Shown: positions 27,159 to 37,600 of the stretch, one piece after another
Layout of the letters: the number at the start of each line of letters is the position of its first letter
Position numbering within the stretch: position 1 is the first letter of the stretch
Assembly: GCF_003957515.1 (NCBI RefSeq)
Contig: NZ_RQXW01000015.1
Span: 26,192-90,191, forward strand
Reading direction: 5' to 3'
DNA: 64,000 nucleotides
Source: Amphritea opalescens
Lineage (GTDB): Bacteria; Pseudomonadota; Gammaproteobacteria; Pseudomonadales; Balneatricaceae
The notes under the pieces: model-generated
What the model was told of the DNA's origin: nothing
Databases searched by the model: none
What the model saw: only the letters and a program-made list of their open reading frames with translations
Program-made: the position numbers and the translations under genes

Positions 27159-27605
27159 ATGATGAGCTTTATTATCCGCGCTAACGGCGACAGTTTTAGT
27201 GTTGAACCTTGCCAATCTCAAGATTCAGATAGCGCGAATGCTGCTTCGGCTTCGGCTAAGACCAGCCTAGCCGTCACGGATTATCTGATAGACAGTGCCG
27301 ACCGGTTACTCAAACTGTATGTCGCAACGGATAATGACAATCCTCTCTACCCAGCGTTGCAACAGACTCGACGTTACTTGCTGGATGATCTCGATGCCAT
27401 TGAAACCCCTGCCGAAATCTACGGCCTGATACACTGGTTGCTGAGGGATCAGGGTATTCGAGTGGATGGCTCATCATTGGAAGAGACCGCTGACCGGCTC
27501 AGTGATATTGATATTGCCGCCGACAGCGATCAATATACCGATATCATTTTTCATCTGCGGGATGCGGTCGACCGGCTCTATGAAATGGAACTGGATGAGA
27601 TTTAA
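27159..27605 (+). CDS. Hypothetical acidic protein
   Basis: A 148-residue acidic soluble protein with a low-complexity Ala/Ser region near residues 25-38 and helical segments after it (ADRLLKLY, ALQQTRRYLLDDLD, IIFHLRDAVDRLYEME). It lies between the O-methyltransferase and ydbH on the same strand with short gaps, so it is probably translated. I do not recognise a family. Confidence 0.6.
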   Translation: MMSFIIRANGDSFSVEPCQSQDSDSANAASASAKTSLAVTDYLIDSADRLLKLYVATDNDNPLYPALQQTRRYLLDDLDAIETPAEIYGLIHWLLRDQGIRVDGSSLEETADRLSDIDIAADSDQYTDIIFHLRDAVDRLYEMELDEI

Positions 27606-27640
27606 CCCAGACACTCACCAACCCAACAAAGGAGAACCGA

Positions 27641-30007
27641 ATGCGTAAGCTACTGATTGCCACCGTTCTCCTCGTCCTTCTTATCACCGGCCTCTATCTC
27701 GCACTGCCGACGATTGCCGAATACAGCGTCCGCCAAGCACTCGAAGCGCAACAGATCGATGCACAATTTGAACTACAACGCCCCGGCTTCAACCGCATCG
27801 AGTTACATCAGCTTAAGCTCGAAAAAAATACTCCCGAACAATCCTTTCGACTCACCGCAGAGGCCATTAGCCTCAGTTTTAGCCCCTGGCAACTATTCAA
27901 TACCGGCCGTATCAACACGCTGGATATGGACGCCGTAAAACTGGATCTGACCCTTCATTCACAGATCACCGATACAGATCAAGACAGCACAGCACTACAG
28001 CTCGACTTCCCTCCGCTGCCCTCCTATATCCTCAGTCAAATACCCGCGGAACACATTAACTTATCGCACTACAGCGCGGTAATCACCGTCGAAGGCAACC
28101 AACCGGCCCGTTTCGCTTTTTCAGGTAGCGCCAGCGCCAATAACGAACAACTGACCCTATCGGTGGACCAACTCGATAATGCCCCCGAGATGCGCCTCAC
28201 TCTTATGCTGGATCAAACAGATAAAGCAGCGCTTTCGATTTACGCAGGGGAAGCCATCGCCCTAAAAACAGCCGCATCGCTGTCCTATCAGCAACAACAG
28301 TTAGAGATCGTCAGCCAAACCAGCTTATATCCAGAACAATGGCACACACTTCTGCAACTGCCATTAATACAAACCTTCCTTGCATGGCCAGAAATCCCAA
28401 CGGTGATCTCCGGCACCGTTATGCTTGAAGGCAGCAGTCAAATCCCACTAAACGATTTAAGCTCCGCGCTGCATCAATACCATCTGAAGAGCCAACTCAC
28501 CATAACTCAACTGGCCGACCTAAGCCGATTGTATTTCCCGTCACTGCACTTAAAAGAACTGGCGATGCAACAGGATGCCAATCTGACACTTAACCATGAC
28601 GATCTGACGCTCAGGATCAACAGTTTTACGGTCAACGGGCAACAACTTGAGCTTAAGCCAGAACCAAACCAGATCAGCACGGCAACCATGGGCGTCAATC
28701 TACTCAACCCCCTAACGGTGACAACGAGTATCGAGCAACTCAGCCAATCGCTTGCCGATATTCAATTACCCGATACCCAGCTACAGATAGAGCTAGCACC
28801 GGTGACACTGAAGATCGCCGGACAACCCAAGATAACCCTTCAAACTAAGCCGCTTAAACTCGCGTTGTCGCAGATTAATCTCAACGAGGTCAGCTTTCAG
28901 GCTAACCTCATAGCCAATAGCTTAACCGGCCATTATGGCGAGCAAGTATTACCGCAGCTATCATTAACCAGCCTTGCTTCGATCTCGCCCGCCAAGATCA
29001 CCAACCGTTTTGATATCCAGTTACAAGACCCTCTGCTCGCCGCAGACACCCAGATCAATGGCTCAACCACCACGGTGACGGCAACAGGCGTGACTACAGG
29101 GCATTGGCAAACAGCCCTTCCCCTCACAGGGATTGAAAAACTGATTCGCCGCTATACCCAAGCGCTGCCTCCAGAGCTAGTGTTCACCGCTGGCACCTTA
29201 AAACAGCAAGGCTGGCTGGATATGAACCAGACCGGTATCGCACTGCGGTTATTAAATAAGACCGAGCAGGCGAACCTCAGTTATGATCAAACCCATCTGT
29301 ACGATATCAACTGGCATTCAGAAACCATTAAGAACCACCGCGGTAAGTTAGATGATAACGGCGAACTAAACGTCGCCTTTATTGATGTTGGTGTGCCGCT
29401 GGAGAACTTCTCGGGGCGCTACCGCTTTGAACGTAGCATTGCCGGAAAATCTCTCGTACAGTTGAGCAGTAATACGGTTGATCTATTGGGCGGCACGGTG
29501 ACAACCCTGCCTCTGACGTTATCACTGGATAACCCCCATTTCACAACCGCCGTGGCCGTCACAGGGATCGATCTAGGCCAACTCATTGCGCTAGAGCAAC
29601 AGGAAGGATTAACAGGCAGCGGCACACTGAATGGCCAGATGCCTATTCGAGTTTCAAATGGCGAGTTTAGTATTACGGGGGGGCAGATCATCAGTACCTC
29701 AGAAGGCGGTTGGATTCGCTATGCACCACAACCGGAAGTGTTGGCGCTGACAGAAACCAATCAAGCATTAGGGGTCGCATTTGATGCGCTGACTAATATG
29801 CACTATGACAGCTTAGGTATTGAGCTTGATTACTATCCCGACGGTGAAGCCCTGCTAAAAACCCATCTTAAGGGTCGAAACCCCAGCTGGAATAGCGCTC
29901 AGCCGGTAGATTTCACGATAAATATTGAGGAGAATATCCCCAAATTATTACAAGCACTTCAATTTACCGATAAATTAACGAAATCCTTAGAGAAACGGTA
30001 CCGTTGA
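27641..30007 (+). CDS. ydbH: YdbH-type AsmA-like envelope protein (intermembrane lipid transport)
   Basis: A 788-residue protein with one N-terminal membrane helix (about 4-22) and a long periplasmic part of repeating beta strands, as expected of the AsmA-like/TamB group that bridges the inner and outer membranes. In E. coli, YdbH, TamB and YhdP together carry phospholipids to the outer membrane. The assignment is supported by the two next genes, which are the YnbE lipoprotein and YdbL, giving the same order as in E. coli. The C-terminal region (L-T-G-S-G-T-L-N-G-Q-M-P-I) is typical of the family. AGGAG precedes the start. Confidence 0.88.
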   Translation: MRKLLIATVLLVLLITGLYLALPTIAEYSVRQALEAQQIDAQFELQRPGFNRIELHQLKLEKNTPEQSFRLTAEAISLSFSPWQLFNTGRINTLDMDAVKLDLTLHSQITDTDQDSTALQLDFPPLPSYILSQIPAEHINLSHYSAVITVEGNQPARFAFSGSASANNEQLTLSVDQLDNAPEMRLTLMLDQTDKAALSIYAGEAIALKTAASLSYQQQQLEIVSQTSLYPEQWHTLLQLPLIQTFLAWPEIPTVISGTVMLEGSSQIPLNDLSSALHQYHLKSQLTITQLADLSRLYFPSLHLKELAMQQDANLTLNHDDLTLRINSFTVNGQQLELKPEPNQISTATMGVNLLNPLTVTTSIEQLSQSLADIQLPDTQLQIELAPVTLKIAGQPKITLQTKPLKLALSQINLNEVSFQANLIANSLTGHYGEQVLPQLSLTSLASISPAKITNRFDIQLQDPLLAADTQINGSTTTVTATGVTTGHWQTALPLTGIEKLIRRYTQALPPELVFTAGTLKQQGWLDMNQTGIALRLLNKTEQANLSYDQTHLYDINWHSETIKNHRGKLDDNGELNVAFIDVGVPLENFSGRYRFERSIAGKSLVQLSSNTVDLLGGTVTTLPLTLSLDNPHFTTAVAVTGIDLGQLIALEQQEGLTGSGTLNGQMPIRVSNGEFSITGGQIISTSEGGWIRYAPQPEVLALTETNQALGVAFDALTNMHYDSLGIELDYYPDGEALLKTHLKGRNPSWNSAQPVDFTINIEENIPKLLQALQFTDKLTKSLEKRYR

Positions 30008-30079
30008 CGAGTTACAATCACCTAATGCAGCGACAACAACGGCATCACAACATGCTTTACTATTGACGGAGAACAGCAT

Positions 30080-30280
30080 ATGGCTATGCCAAAAATACTA
30101 CAATCGCTGGTCTTCAGCAGCCTGATGGCCACATTAGTGGCTTGTACGCCCACGGTGCAGGTTGCTGTTCCCAATGAACCGATCACCATCAACCTTAATG
30201 TTAAGATCAAACATGAGATACTCATTAAAGTTGATAAAGAGATTGATAGCCTGTTTGAAGAAAACAGCGAACTATTCTGA
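30080..30280 (+). CDS. ynbE: YnbE-family outer-membrane lipoprotein
   Basis: A 66-residue lipoprotein. The signal peptide ends in a lipobox LVAC, so the mature protein begins at Cys22. The short mature part is rich in beta-type residues (V-Q-V-A-V-P, then I-T-I-N-L-N-V-K-I). In E. coli YnbE sits in the outer membrane and extends the YdbH beta bridge. It is too small to be confident without its neighbours, but it lies exactly between ydbH and ydbL. Confidence 0.88.
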   Translation: MAMPKILQSLVFSSLMATLVACTPTVQVAVPNEPITINLNVKIKHEILIKVDKEIDSLFEENSELF

Positions 30281-30291
30281 GGTGTAGCAAC

Positions 30292-30624
30292 ATGAAACAG
30301 ATAAAAACTATCCTGACCTTCGCCACCCTTCTGTTAAGCTTGGTTTTCACTCCTGCTTGGGCGATCAGCCTAGACGATGCCAAACAACAGGGTATGGTCG
30401 GTGAACAGCTAAACGGTTATCTTGGTGTGGTAAAAAGCTCATCTGACGTTAATGCCTTGGTCAAAAATATCAATAACAAACGCCGTGAAGCTTATGCCCG
30501 CAAAGCCCGAAAGGCCGGCGTTGATATCAATATTATTGAGTTGCGTGTCGGTGAGCGGTTGATTCAACGCGCCCCTGCTGGACAATACATCCAAACACCT
30601 AACGGACAGTGGTCCAAAAAGTAA
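30292..30624 (+). CDS. ydbL: YdbL-family periplasmic protein (DUF1318)
   Basis: A 110-residue secreted protein with a clear signal peptide ending A-W-A. The mature part has the family's pattern: L-D-D-A-K-x-x-G-x-V-G-E followed by G-Y-L-G, then a helix with R-R-E-A-Y-A and a C-terminal segment G-x-R-L-I. YdbL modulates the YdbH-YnbE bridge. It is separated from ynbE by 11 bases. Confidence 0.9.
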   Translation: MKQIKTILTFATLLLSLVFTPAWAISLDDAKQQGMVGEQLNGYLGVVKSSSDVNALVKNINNKRREAYARKARKAGVDINIIELRVGERLIQRAPAGQYIQTPNGQWSKK

Positions 30625-30650
30625 ACACCTAATAAGATCAGGACATTCAT

Positions 30651-31172
30651 GTGAGCACCTTTGGCGTATCAGGTAAGCCCTCATATCGTTCAAATAATGC
30701 ATTAGGCTTTTTTATCTGTGTGGCCAGCCTTGCGGTCGCACAAGCCTATATCGATCCACTCATCGCACAGAGCGACTGCGCGCTGTGCTCAGTCACCCGT
30801 ATCATTTTGCTACTGATGTCTGGGTTGTTTTTTGTGAGTTTTCTCATTAATCGCAGCATGTATTTTCAACGATTTATAGCCGTCATCCACCTGTTATTAA
30901 TTACCGGTGGCGTTATTACCACCCTGCGCAGCCTATTTGTAGATCCTGACAATCTACCCTCAAGCTGTGAACTCAGCACCTCAACACTTCTGGAACAGGG
31001 GAGTTTTAACTCCTTCTTAACTACCGTCAACAATGCCGCGACCTGCCCCTATCCCGACTGGCAAATTTATCAACTAAACGTCGCCCATCTGTCACTGCTT
31101 CTCATGCTCGTTTTACTGGTTATCGTATGGAAGATAGTGATTAAAAAACCACAGAGAAACCTATTCTTCTGA
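30651..31172 (+). CDS. DsbB-like membrane disulfide oxidoreductase
   Basis: A 173-residue inner-membrane protein with four helices. The first periplasmic loop has DCALCS, the C-x-x-C pair of DsbB-type quinone-linked oxidases, and the second loop has two more cysteines (S-S-C-E and A-A-T-C-P-Y). It would reoxidise a DsbA-like partner, which is not in the window. The start is GTG at 30651; the adjacent ATG is in another frame and stops at once. It overlaps the LpxR-like gene by one base, so they are co-translated. Confidence 0.75.
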   Translation: MSTFGVSGKPSYRSNNALGFFICVASLAVAQAYIDPLIAQSDCALCSVTRIILLLMSGLFFVSFLINRSMYFQRFIAVIHLLLITGGVITTLRSLFVDPDNLPSSCELSTSTLLEQGSFNSFLTTVNNAATCPYPDWQIYQLNVAHLSLLLMLVLLVIVWKIVIKKPQRNLFF

Positions 31173-32257
31173 TGAAAAAATCTGCCATCGTGCTTTCCGC
31201 AGGGCTTCTGCTGCCGACACCTCTACTTGCCATCGAGATGCCCCATGGCGACAAGAAAAACCCAGGGACCTTCACTTTCTATTTAGAAAATGACCTGTTC
31301 GCCGAAACCGATCAGCAGTATACCAACGGGATTCGTTTTTCTTGGACATCACCGGATATAACCAGTTATCTGGATGATGAAAGTTTGCCGACCTGGTCTA
31401 GACGCTATAACCGCTTTATCACCTCACCACTCGGACTATTTGACGACCAGCCCCCCAAACAAAGTGAGATCGTGCGTAACCTTGTTATCACCCTAGGGCA
31501 GCAGATGTTTACCCCAAAAGATAACACGCGCACCACTGTTGACCCCGATGATCGTCCTTATGCTGGCTGGCTTTATCTCGGCATGGGTTACCATCTGAGA
31601 TACAAACAACGGATGGACTCCGCTATCCTCAATGTTGGCATCGTGGGGCCGGCATCCATGGCTCAAGAAGCTCAGGACTTCGTGCATGAAATACGGGGCA
31701 TCGATAAATTCGATGGCTGGGATAACCAGCTCAATAATGAGCTCGGGCTGCAACTGGTTTATGAACGTAAATATCGCACCCTCACTGAATCGCTCCAAGC
31801 GGGTCTCGAATACGATGTTATTTGGCATGGCGGCGCCAGCTTAGGCAATGTGGCAACCTACCTAAACGCAGGCGCAGAGATACGTCTCGGCTGGTTTCTA
31901 CCCGATGATTTTGGCACCTCAGCCCTACGCCCCGGTGGTGATAATAGTGCGCCCGGCAGCCAAGACCCTCGCATCCAAAGTTCGACGGGTTACAGCAGCG
32001 CACAGAACTTCGGTTTACACGGTTTTATCGCCTTCGACGGCCGCTGGGTACTCCAAGATATCTTTCTCGACGGCAATACCTTCAGCAGTAGTCACTCAGT
32101 GGATAAAAAACACCTCGTCGGTGACTTAAGTATCGGCGCGAGCATGCTGGTAAAAGACTGGAAATTATCTTACGCACGGGTATTCCGCAGTAAAGAGTTT
32201 GACACTCAGGACGGAACCCACAGTTTCGGCTCTTTCTCCGCATCTTATAGTTTTTAA
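31172..32257 (+). CDS. LpxR-type outer-membrane lipid A deacylase (DUF2219)
   Basis: A 361-residue beta-barrel with a signal peptide ending L-L-A. Family signatures are F-Y-L-E-N-D-L-F near the mature N-terminus, YTNGIRFSW, DDRPYAGWLYLG with the active-site region, GWDNQLNNELGLQL, and a terminal aromatic residue (S-Y-S-F). In Salmonella LpxR removes the 3'-acyloxyacyl chain from lipid A and needs calcium. Remodelling of the outer membrane fits its place after the lipid-transport genes. Confidence 0.85.
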   Translation: MKKSAIVLSAGLLLPTPLLAIEMPHGDKKNPGTFTFYLENDLFAETDQQYTNGIRFSWTSPDITSYLDDESLPTWSRRYNRFITSPLGLFDDQPPKQSEIVRNLVITLGQQMFTPKDNTRTTVDPDDRPYAGWLYLGMGYHLRYKQRMDSAILNVGIVGPASMAQEAQDFVHEIRGIDKFDGWDNQLNNELGLQLVYERKYRTLTESLQAGLEYDVIWHGGASLGNVATYLNAGAEIRLGWFLPDDFGTSALRPGGDNSAPGSQDPRIQSSTGYSSAQNFGLHGFIAFDGRWVLQDIFLDGNTFSSSHSVDKKHLVGDLSIGASMLVKDWKLSYARVFRSKEFDTQDGTHSFGSFSASYSF

Positions 32258-32317
32258 TCCCTGACACAAGACCGGCTTTTAGGCTTATTTAAGCTAACAG
32301 CGTTTGCCCTCTCCTAT

Positions 32318-32352
32318 ATAAAAAAGCCGGATCAATCGACCCGGCAAAAAAG
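32318..32352 (-). terminator. Terminator of the TonB receptor gene
   Basis: A GCCGG / CCGGC stem, extended by weaker pairing in a TCGATTGA centre, is followed by TTTTTTATA on the minus strand. It lies just after the receptor's stop codon at 32371. Confidence 0.8.
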
Positions 32353-32370
32353 AAGGGGATGCTCAGTGTG

Positions 32371-34398
32371 TTAGAACGACTGAGTGACTCTAATCCAAGC
32401 ACTACGGCCGGGCTCTGCAACTTGGAAAGGATCGGGGTTAACGGTGTCATCTCGGCTTTCATGTACCGTATAGGCTTTATCCATCAGGTTATCCACACCG
32501 GCTAACAGACTCAAACCATTGTTAAACTCATATTGAGCGTGCACATTAATCACCCCATAACCCGGTGATTTCCGCACATCCTGACCGCCGCAGTTCGCAC
32601 TCCCAGACAGACAGATATCATGCTGACTGGCCACCAATTGCCACTCGACGCCCATCTGTAAACGATCTTGCTGATAATCCAGCGACGTATTCAGCTCTAA
32701 CGGTGCGATACGGGATAGGTTGGTATCGTCATCTAAATTATTTCCCACTGTCCACACCAGTGCGCTACCCAACTGCCAGTTGCCATTGAGCGGATAGTTC
32801 ATATCTAGCTCGGCACCATAGAGTTCGGCATCAACATTGCGATAGATATCTCGGCTTTTCGACCCTGCTGCTACCGTTTGACGAAGAATGTAATCGTTTA
32901 CTCGGTTATACCAACCGGTCGCCGACCAGTTCAGCGTATCAAGATCGCCCTGCAGACTGACCTCCAGTTGATGATGCTTCTCCGGCTCTAACAGCGGGTT
33001 GCCGATCCAATCGCCTGTCATCGTCGACCGCGCCATATACCGCTCGGTCGCATCGGCTGTCCGAACACTACGGGAGAACGTAGTTTCAACACTGTATTGA
33101 TCATTTAGGCGATGGGTCCAGCCAACAAAACCACCGACATTATCTTCACTACGCTGTTCACCCGCGTCAGCAGATACACCCGTCATCGTCCAGATAGCCG
33201 CCGGTGTCACGCCGCCCACGACTTCATTACGCCGAGTCGCTTCTGCCGTAACATGATCATAACGTAGCCCGGCACGGACAACATTATCAGTGCTGACGGC
33301 CTTTTCACCCTCAACAAACAGCCCTGTTTGATCGATTTCAACGCCGGGCCAAAGCAGACGACTCGCCACACCGGCGCTATTCTGAAGCTCAGCATCACGA
33401 TCATTGTTCTGTACATCCACACCAAAGGTCCAAGCAATATCGACCGCTTGGGCATCAAAGATTAGCCGCCCACCTTCGGTATCGGAGGTCGAAGGAGCCT
33501 GCATCTTCATCATGCTGGCAGGACGAAGGCTATAGTTATCCATATTATGCTTAACATCGGATTTATACAGTTCTAGCTGCACCTGTTGCAGCGCACCCTG
33601 CTCGAACTCATGGGTCAGTTTTAAGCGGCCTGTGTCGGCATCGGCGTAAGGTGAATCCATCCCTGCACCGGCAAACAACATATCATCCTCTTCCTGCTCT
33701 TCGTAGCTAGCTTCGATGGTGGTCAGGTCGGTTAAGCGATAACCCAACAAGATCGATTTAGACTGGCTTTCAAAGGATGAGCGCACTTCATTACCGTCGC
33801 CGTCATCATAGTTATCCGCTTCGCTTTTATGACCGATGAAGCGAATATAACCATCATCAGAACCCGCTGCGACATCCGCCCCTAGCTCATAACGGTTACC
33901 ATTTCCCTGATAGCCTGCATTCAACTTGCCGGTGTAGCCCTTCTCATCAAAGGTCGGCCACTGACGTTCAAACAAAACAGTACCGCCGGGGCCACCGCCA
34001 CCGTAAACCACGGTACGGTTGCCTTTAATCACGGTGACACTGTCATAACTATCGACTGAGGTATAGGAGGTCGGAGGGTCCATCCGGTTAGGGCAACCGC
34101 CATGAATATAAGCGCCATCGAGTAAGATATTCAGTTGTGTTTGGCTCAGTCCTCGAATCACCGGATCGATAGAGCGCCCGCCCATACGGATACCAGATAC
34201 GCCACTCAGGCTCTGTAATAACTCACCGCCATCCGTGACCGGTGAGGCCTGAACCGTCGCCGTTTCACTGTGCACGGTATTTTCAACCTGAGGCAAGCCT
34301 GACTTTATTTCGATAACCAGTGTTTTATCATCATGGGCAGCAAATGCCTGAGCCGAAATAGTCGCAGCAATAGCCAGCGATAGCGTTGTTTTGGTCAT
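32371..34398 (-). CDS. TonB-dependent copper receptor (OprC/NosA-like)
   Basis: A 675-residue outer-membrane receptor. It has a signal peptide ending A-Q-A-F-A, a plug domain with GGRSIDPVIRGLSQTQLNILLDG, and the GGCPNRMDPPTSY block that marks the OprC/NosA copper-receptor group. A 22-strand barrel ends in V-T-Q-S-F. I start it at ATG 34398: an AAGGAA site precedes it and the signal peptide begins there, while the frame runs on upstream 37 codons. The receptor would import copper or a copper complex using TonB, and NosA-type members feed copper to nitrous oxide reductase. No nos genes are in the window. Confidence 0.88.
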   Translation of the reverse strand: MTKTTLSLAIAATISAQAFAAHDDKTLVIEIKSGLPQVENTVHSETATVQASPVTDGGELLQSLSGVSGIRMGGRSIDPVIRGLSQTQLNILLDGAYIHGGCPNRMDPPTSYTSVDSYDSVTVIKGNRTVVYGGGGPGGTVLFERQWPTFDEKGYTGKLNAGYQGNGNRYELGADVAAGSDDGYIRFIGHKSEADNYDDGDGNEVRSSFESQSKSILLGYRLTDLTTIEASYEEQEEDDMLFAGAGMDSPYADADTGRLKLTHEFEQGALQQVQLELYKSDVKHNMDNYSLRPASMMKMQAPSTSDTEGGRLIFDAQAVDIAWTFGVDVQNNDRDAELQNSAGVASRLLWPGVEIDQTGLFVEGEKAVSTDNVVRAGLRYDHVTAEATRRNEVVGGVTPAAIWTMTGVSADAGEQRSEDNVGGFVGWTHRLNDQYSVETTFSRSVRTADATERYMARSTMTGDWIGNPLLEPEKHHQLEVSLQGDLDTLNWSATGWYNRVNDYILRQTVAAGSKSRDIYRNVDAELYGAELDMNYPLNGNWQLGSALVWTVGNNLDDDTNLSRIAPLELNTSLDYQQDRLQMGVEWQLVASQHDICLSGSANCGGQDVRKSPGYGVINVHAQYEFNNGLSLLAGVDNLMDKAYTVHESRDDTVNPDPFQVAEPGRSAWIRVTQSF

Positions 34399-34617
34399 AC
34401 AGCGTTCCTTAGCAGCAGTGGTTTTAAAAACTGCGGCTATTGTAAAGAGACCGCCCGCTGCTGGGGTGTGACAGGATGCCGCATAAGCCGTGACATAATG
34501 ACGCACCAATTTAAGGGAACTTCTTAGTAGAGCCTCACTGATGGCTCAGGAGGGTGTTCAGTCGCGACTAAACAGGCGATTGTGTGATGTTTCCCGCTTG
34601 AGCGCCGCGACCTGATC

Positions 34618-37600
34618 TTATGAGTTCAACACGCGATACTGGCTCTCCAGTTCACTAACCCCCAAACCACTCTTTTTAATCACCCTCAGCTGCGCAGGAA
34701 TCCGCTCTTTCATCGCTTCGATATGACTGATCACACCGATCATCTTGCCTGACGCATTCAGGTTATCCAAAGCATCGAGGGCAATATCCAACGTTTCGCT
34801 ATCCAGTGTCCCGAAGCCCTCATCAAGAAATAGCGAATCGATACTGGTTTTATGGCTCACCAGATCGGAGAGCGCCAATGCCAATGCCAAGCTCACCAAA
34901 AAGCTTTCACCACCGGACAGGGTTTTGGTATCCCGTTCGATATCCCCCTGCCAAGTATCAAGCACACTGAGTTCTAGCCCTGCGTCTTGTTTTCGCTTCA
35001 ACAGATAGCGACCATGTAGGCGTTCCAACTGTTGATTGGCCAGATGGATCAGGTTATCGAGGGTCAGCCCCTGCGCGAACTTACGAAACTTATCCCCTTT
35101 TTGTGACCCGATCAGTGAATGCAGATATTGGATATCATCATACTGTTCGGTGTACGCCTCAATCTCAGCAAACAGCGCCTGTTGACCCTCACGACGCATC
35201 CCATCGGAGGTCAGTTCTTGATTAATCTCACCCCCCCGTTTAACCAATTGCTCAGCCCTGTTATTCAGGTCCGTACGCTGCACTTCGATAGATGCCAATG
35301 GGACTTGCTGATACTCCGCGGCAAGGGGATTTGCCAGAATCTCTTTCACCGATTGCTCTGCGCCGTCCAGTAATGTTTGGGCCTGTAACAGCTCATCATC
35401 CAGTGCTTTTTTCTGCTCAAGCAGCGCCTTTCGTTCCGGCTCAGGCAACAAGGCTTGCTGAAAGTCGGCTTCACTATTAAACGGACTTTCCGCCAATGCA
35501 TTTATCCACAGAGCATGCCGCTTATCGAGTCGTTCTTGCAACTCACTCAAGCCTTGCTGCTGACTTTTTAATTCAGCTAGCAGTGCTTGATAATCTCGGG
35601 TCAATGTCTGGCTCTTCTCCTGAGCATTGCTGTAATCATGCTCGGTCCGTTGCAGATGCTGCGCACTTTTCTGACGTTCGTCGCTAACGAGTTGATCCCC
35701 AAAAAGAGCCCGACGCTGCGTTTGGAGTTCAAGCAATGACTGCTTAAGCTCCTGCTGTTCCTGCTGAAGCTGAGTCAGTTGCCCGACCGACTCATTCAGT
35801 TGCTGTTGGCAATGGGCCTGCTCGTTTTTGAGACGATCTAACTCGCGGTTCAGTCCTTCCTGTTGACCGCTATAAATATCCCACTGCTTAGCATCCGACT
35901 GCTTCGCCTCCAGCCAAGCGTGCAACTGTTCTGGCTCGGGTAAGACATACCCCTGTTCGGTGAGCTGCGCGGCAAATTGATCTCTTAGCCCGCCAACCCT
36001 TGCCGTCAGCCTGCTTTTCTCCTGCTGAACAGTATGCAGGCGCTCAGTGTTATTCTTCAGCGCTTGTTGGTTCAACGCGAGTTTATTGTTGAGCTGGTCC
36101 ACATTACGCTGGGCAGCATCCCAGCGCTGTTTCGCCTCATCTCTGTGTTGATGCAAGGTTTTAAGTTGCTGAATTGCAGCTAGACACTGTTGCCGTTTGC
36201 CTTTTTCAGCGACTTCATACTGCTGTAAACCTTGTTGATCACCAATCGGGAACGGAAGTTTAAGATCGTTCGATTGCCACTGCTGTTCTAGATGAGACTG
36301 TTCATTGCGGATCGCGCTTAAGCGCTGCACTAATTCCTGCAGGTGGCGCTGCAGCGATTCCAATTTGTTGGCCGCGTTTATCCCCTGTTCTTTAATCGCC
36401 GCCAATGCCTGTTCAGCTAAATCTCGATCTTGAATGGTCTGAGAGGGGTCCGATTGAGGCGTTTCCCCATGAGAATGATCGAGTTTAGGGTGCTCATGGG
36501 CACCACACAGAGGACATGCCTCTCCCGCCTGAAGGTTGGCACGAAACTGGGCGAGCTGCTCGTCCTGACTCACCAGTTGACTCAGCACCCTCACGAGCTG
36601 CTGCTGTTTTTCATATTCCTGCCGTAGCTGCTCGCGTGTTTCTGTTACTTTTGCCTGCTCGGTCCGTTTATCCTGTTCCTCGGCTTGCTTCTTGAGTCGT
36701 TCAGCCTCCAGTTCTTGCCAGCGGTGACCGACCGACTGTAACGCTAGCCATCGCGTGTAATCGGTATTCTGCTGTTCCCGCTGCTGCTCTAAACGATCTA
36801 AGTCGCCCTGCTCACAGGCTTTCGAATAGTCATTATTGGCCTGCTGCCAACTCTGTTCTAGTTTACCGGCCTCTGTCAGGGCCTTGTGGTATTGCTGTTC
36901 TTCTGCCGCCTGTGAACCCTGTTGCTGGCTTAGCTGTTGCTGTAACGCTGCCTCTGTTTCACACTGAGTCTTTAATAGGCCCTCATCGGTCAAAATCTGT
37001 TGAGCTTGATGCTGCCACTGCCCCAAATACTGTTTGAGCGATTCATCAGCCCGATGCTGCTGCCGATAGTCTTCAACCTCTTTCAGCGCCGCCGTCTGCT
37101 TGTCGATTTGCTCACTGAGTGATCTAAGTTGCTGCTGACTGCTATCACGCTTCGCCGCAAGCGCTGCCAGTTGTTGCTCTTTATCCTTGAGTTTGTCCTG
37201 TTCAGCCGTAATCTTTTGATCCAGCGGCACGACCTGTTCATTAATCAGGCGTTCCTGCTCTGCGTGACGCTCTTTTGCTGTGTTCAAGGCCACTCGCTGC
37301 TGTTCAAGGGCTGTAACCGCGGCTTCCTGTTGGTTTTTAGCATGTGGTGCTAAGGCCTGCTTTTCGTTATGGCGTGTTTCAGCGGCGCTATGTTGCGACA
37401 GGGCTTCCTGCCATAGCGTAAAAGGAGTTTTAAGCTGCTCCGCCGGTTCACTCTGCTGTAGCCGCAATAGATCGGGCTGCGCTTGGCTCTGCTGCTGTTT
37501 GGCCCTCTGTAACCGCTCAGTGTTAATGGTGACCGTCTGTTGTCCGCGATTATATTGCTGCCACCAGCTTAAGTGGGCATCAACGGCGGCAATCTTGCCT

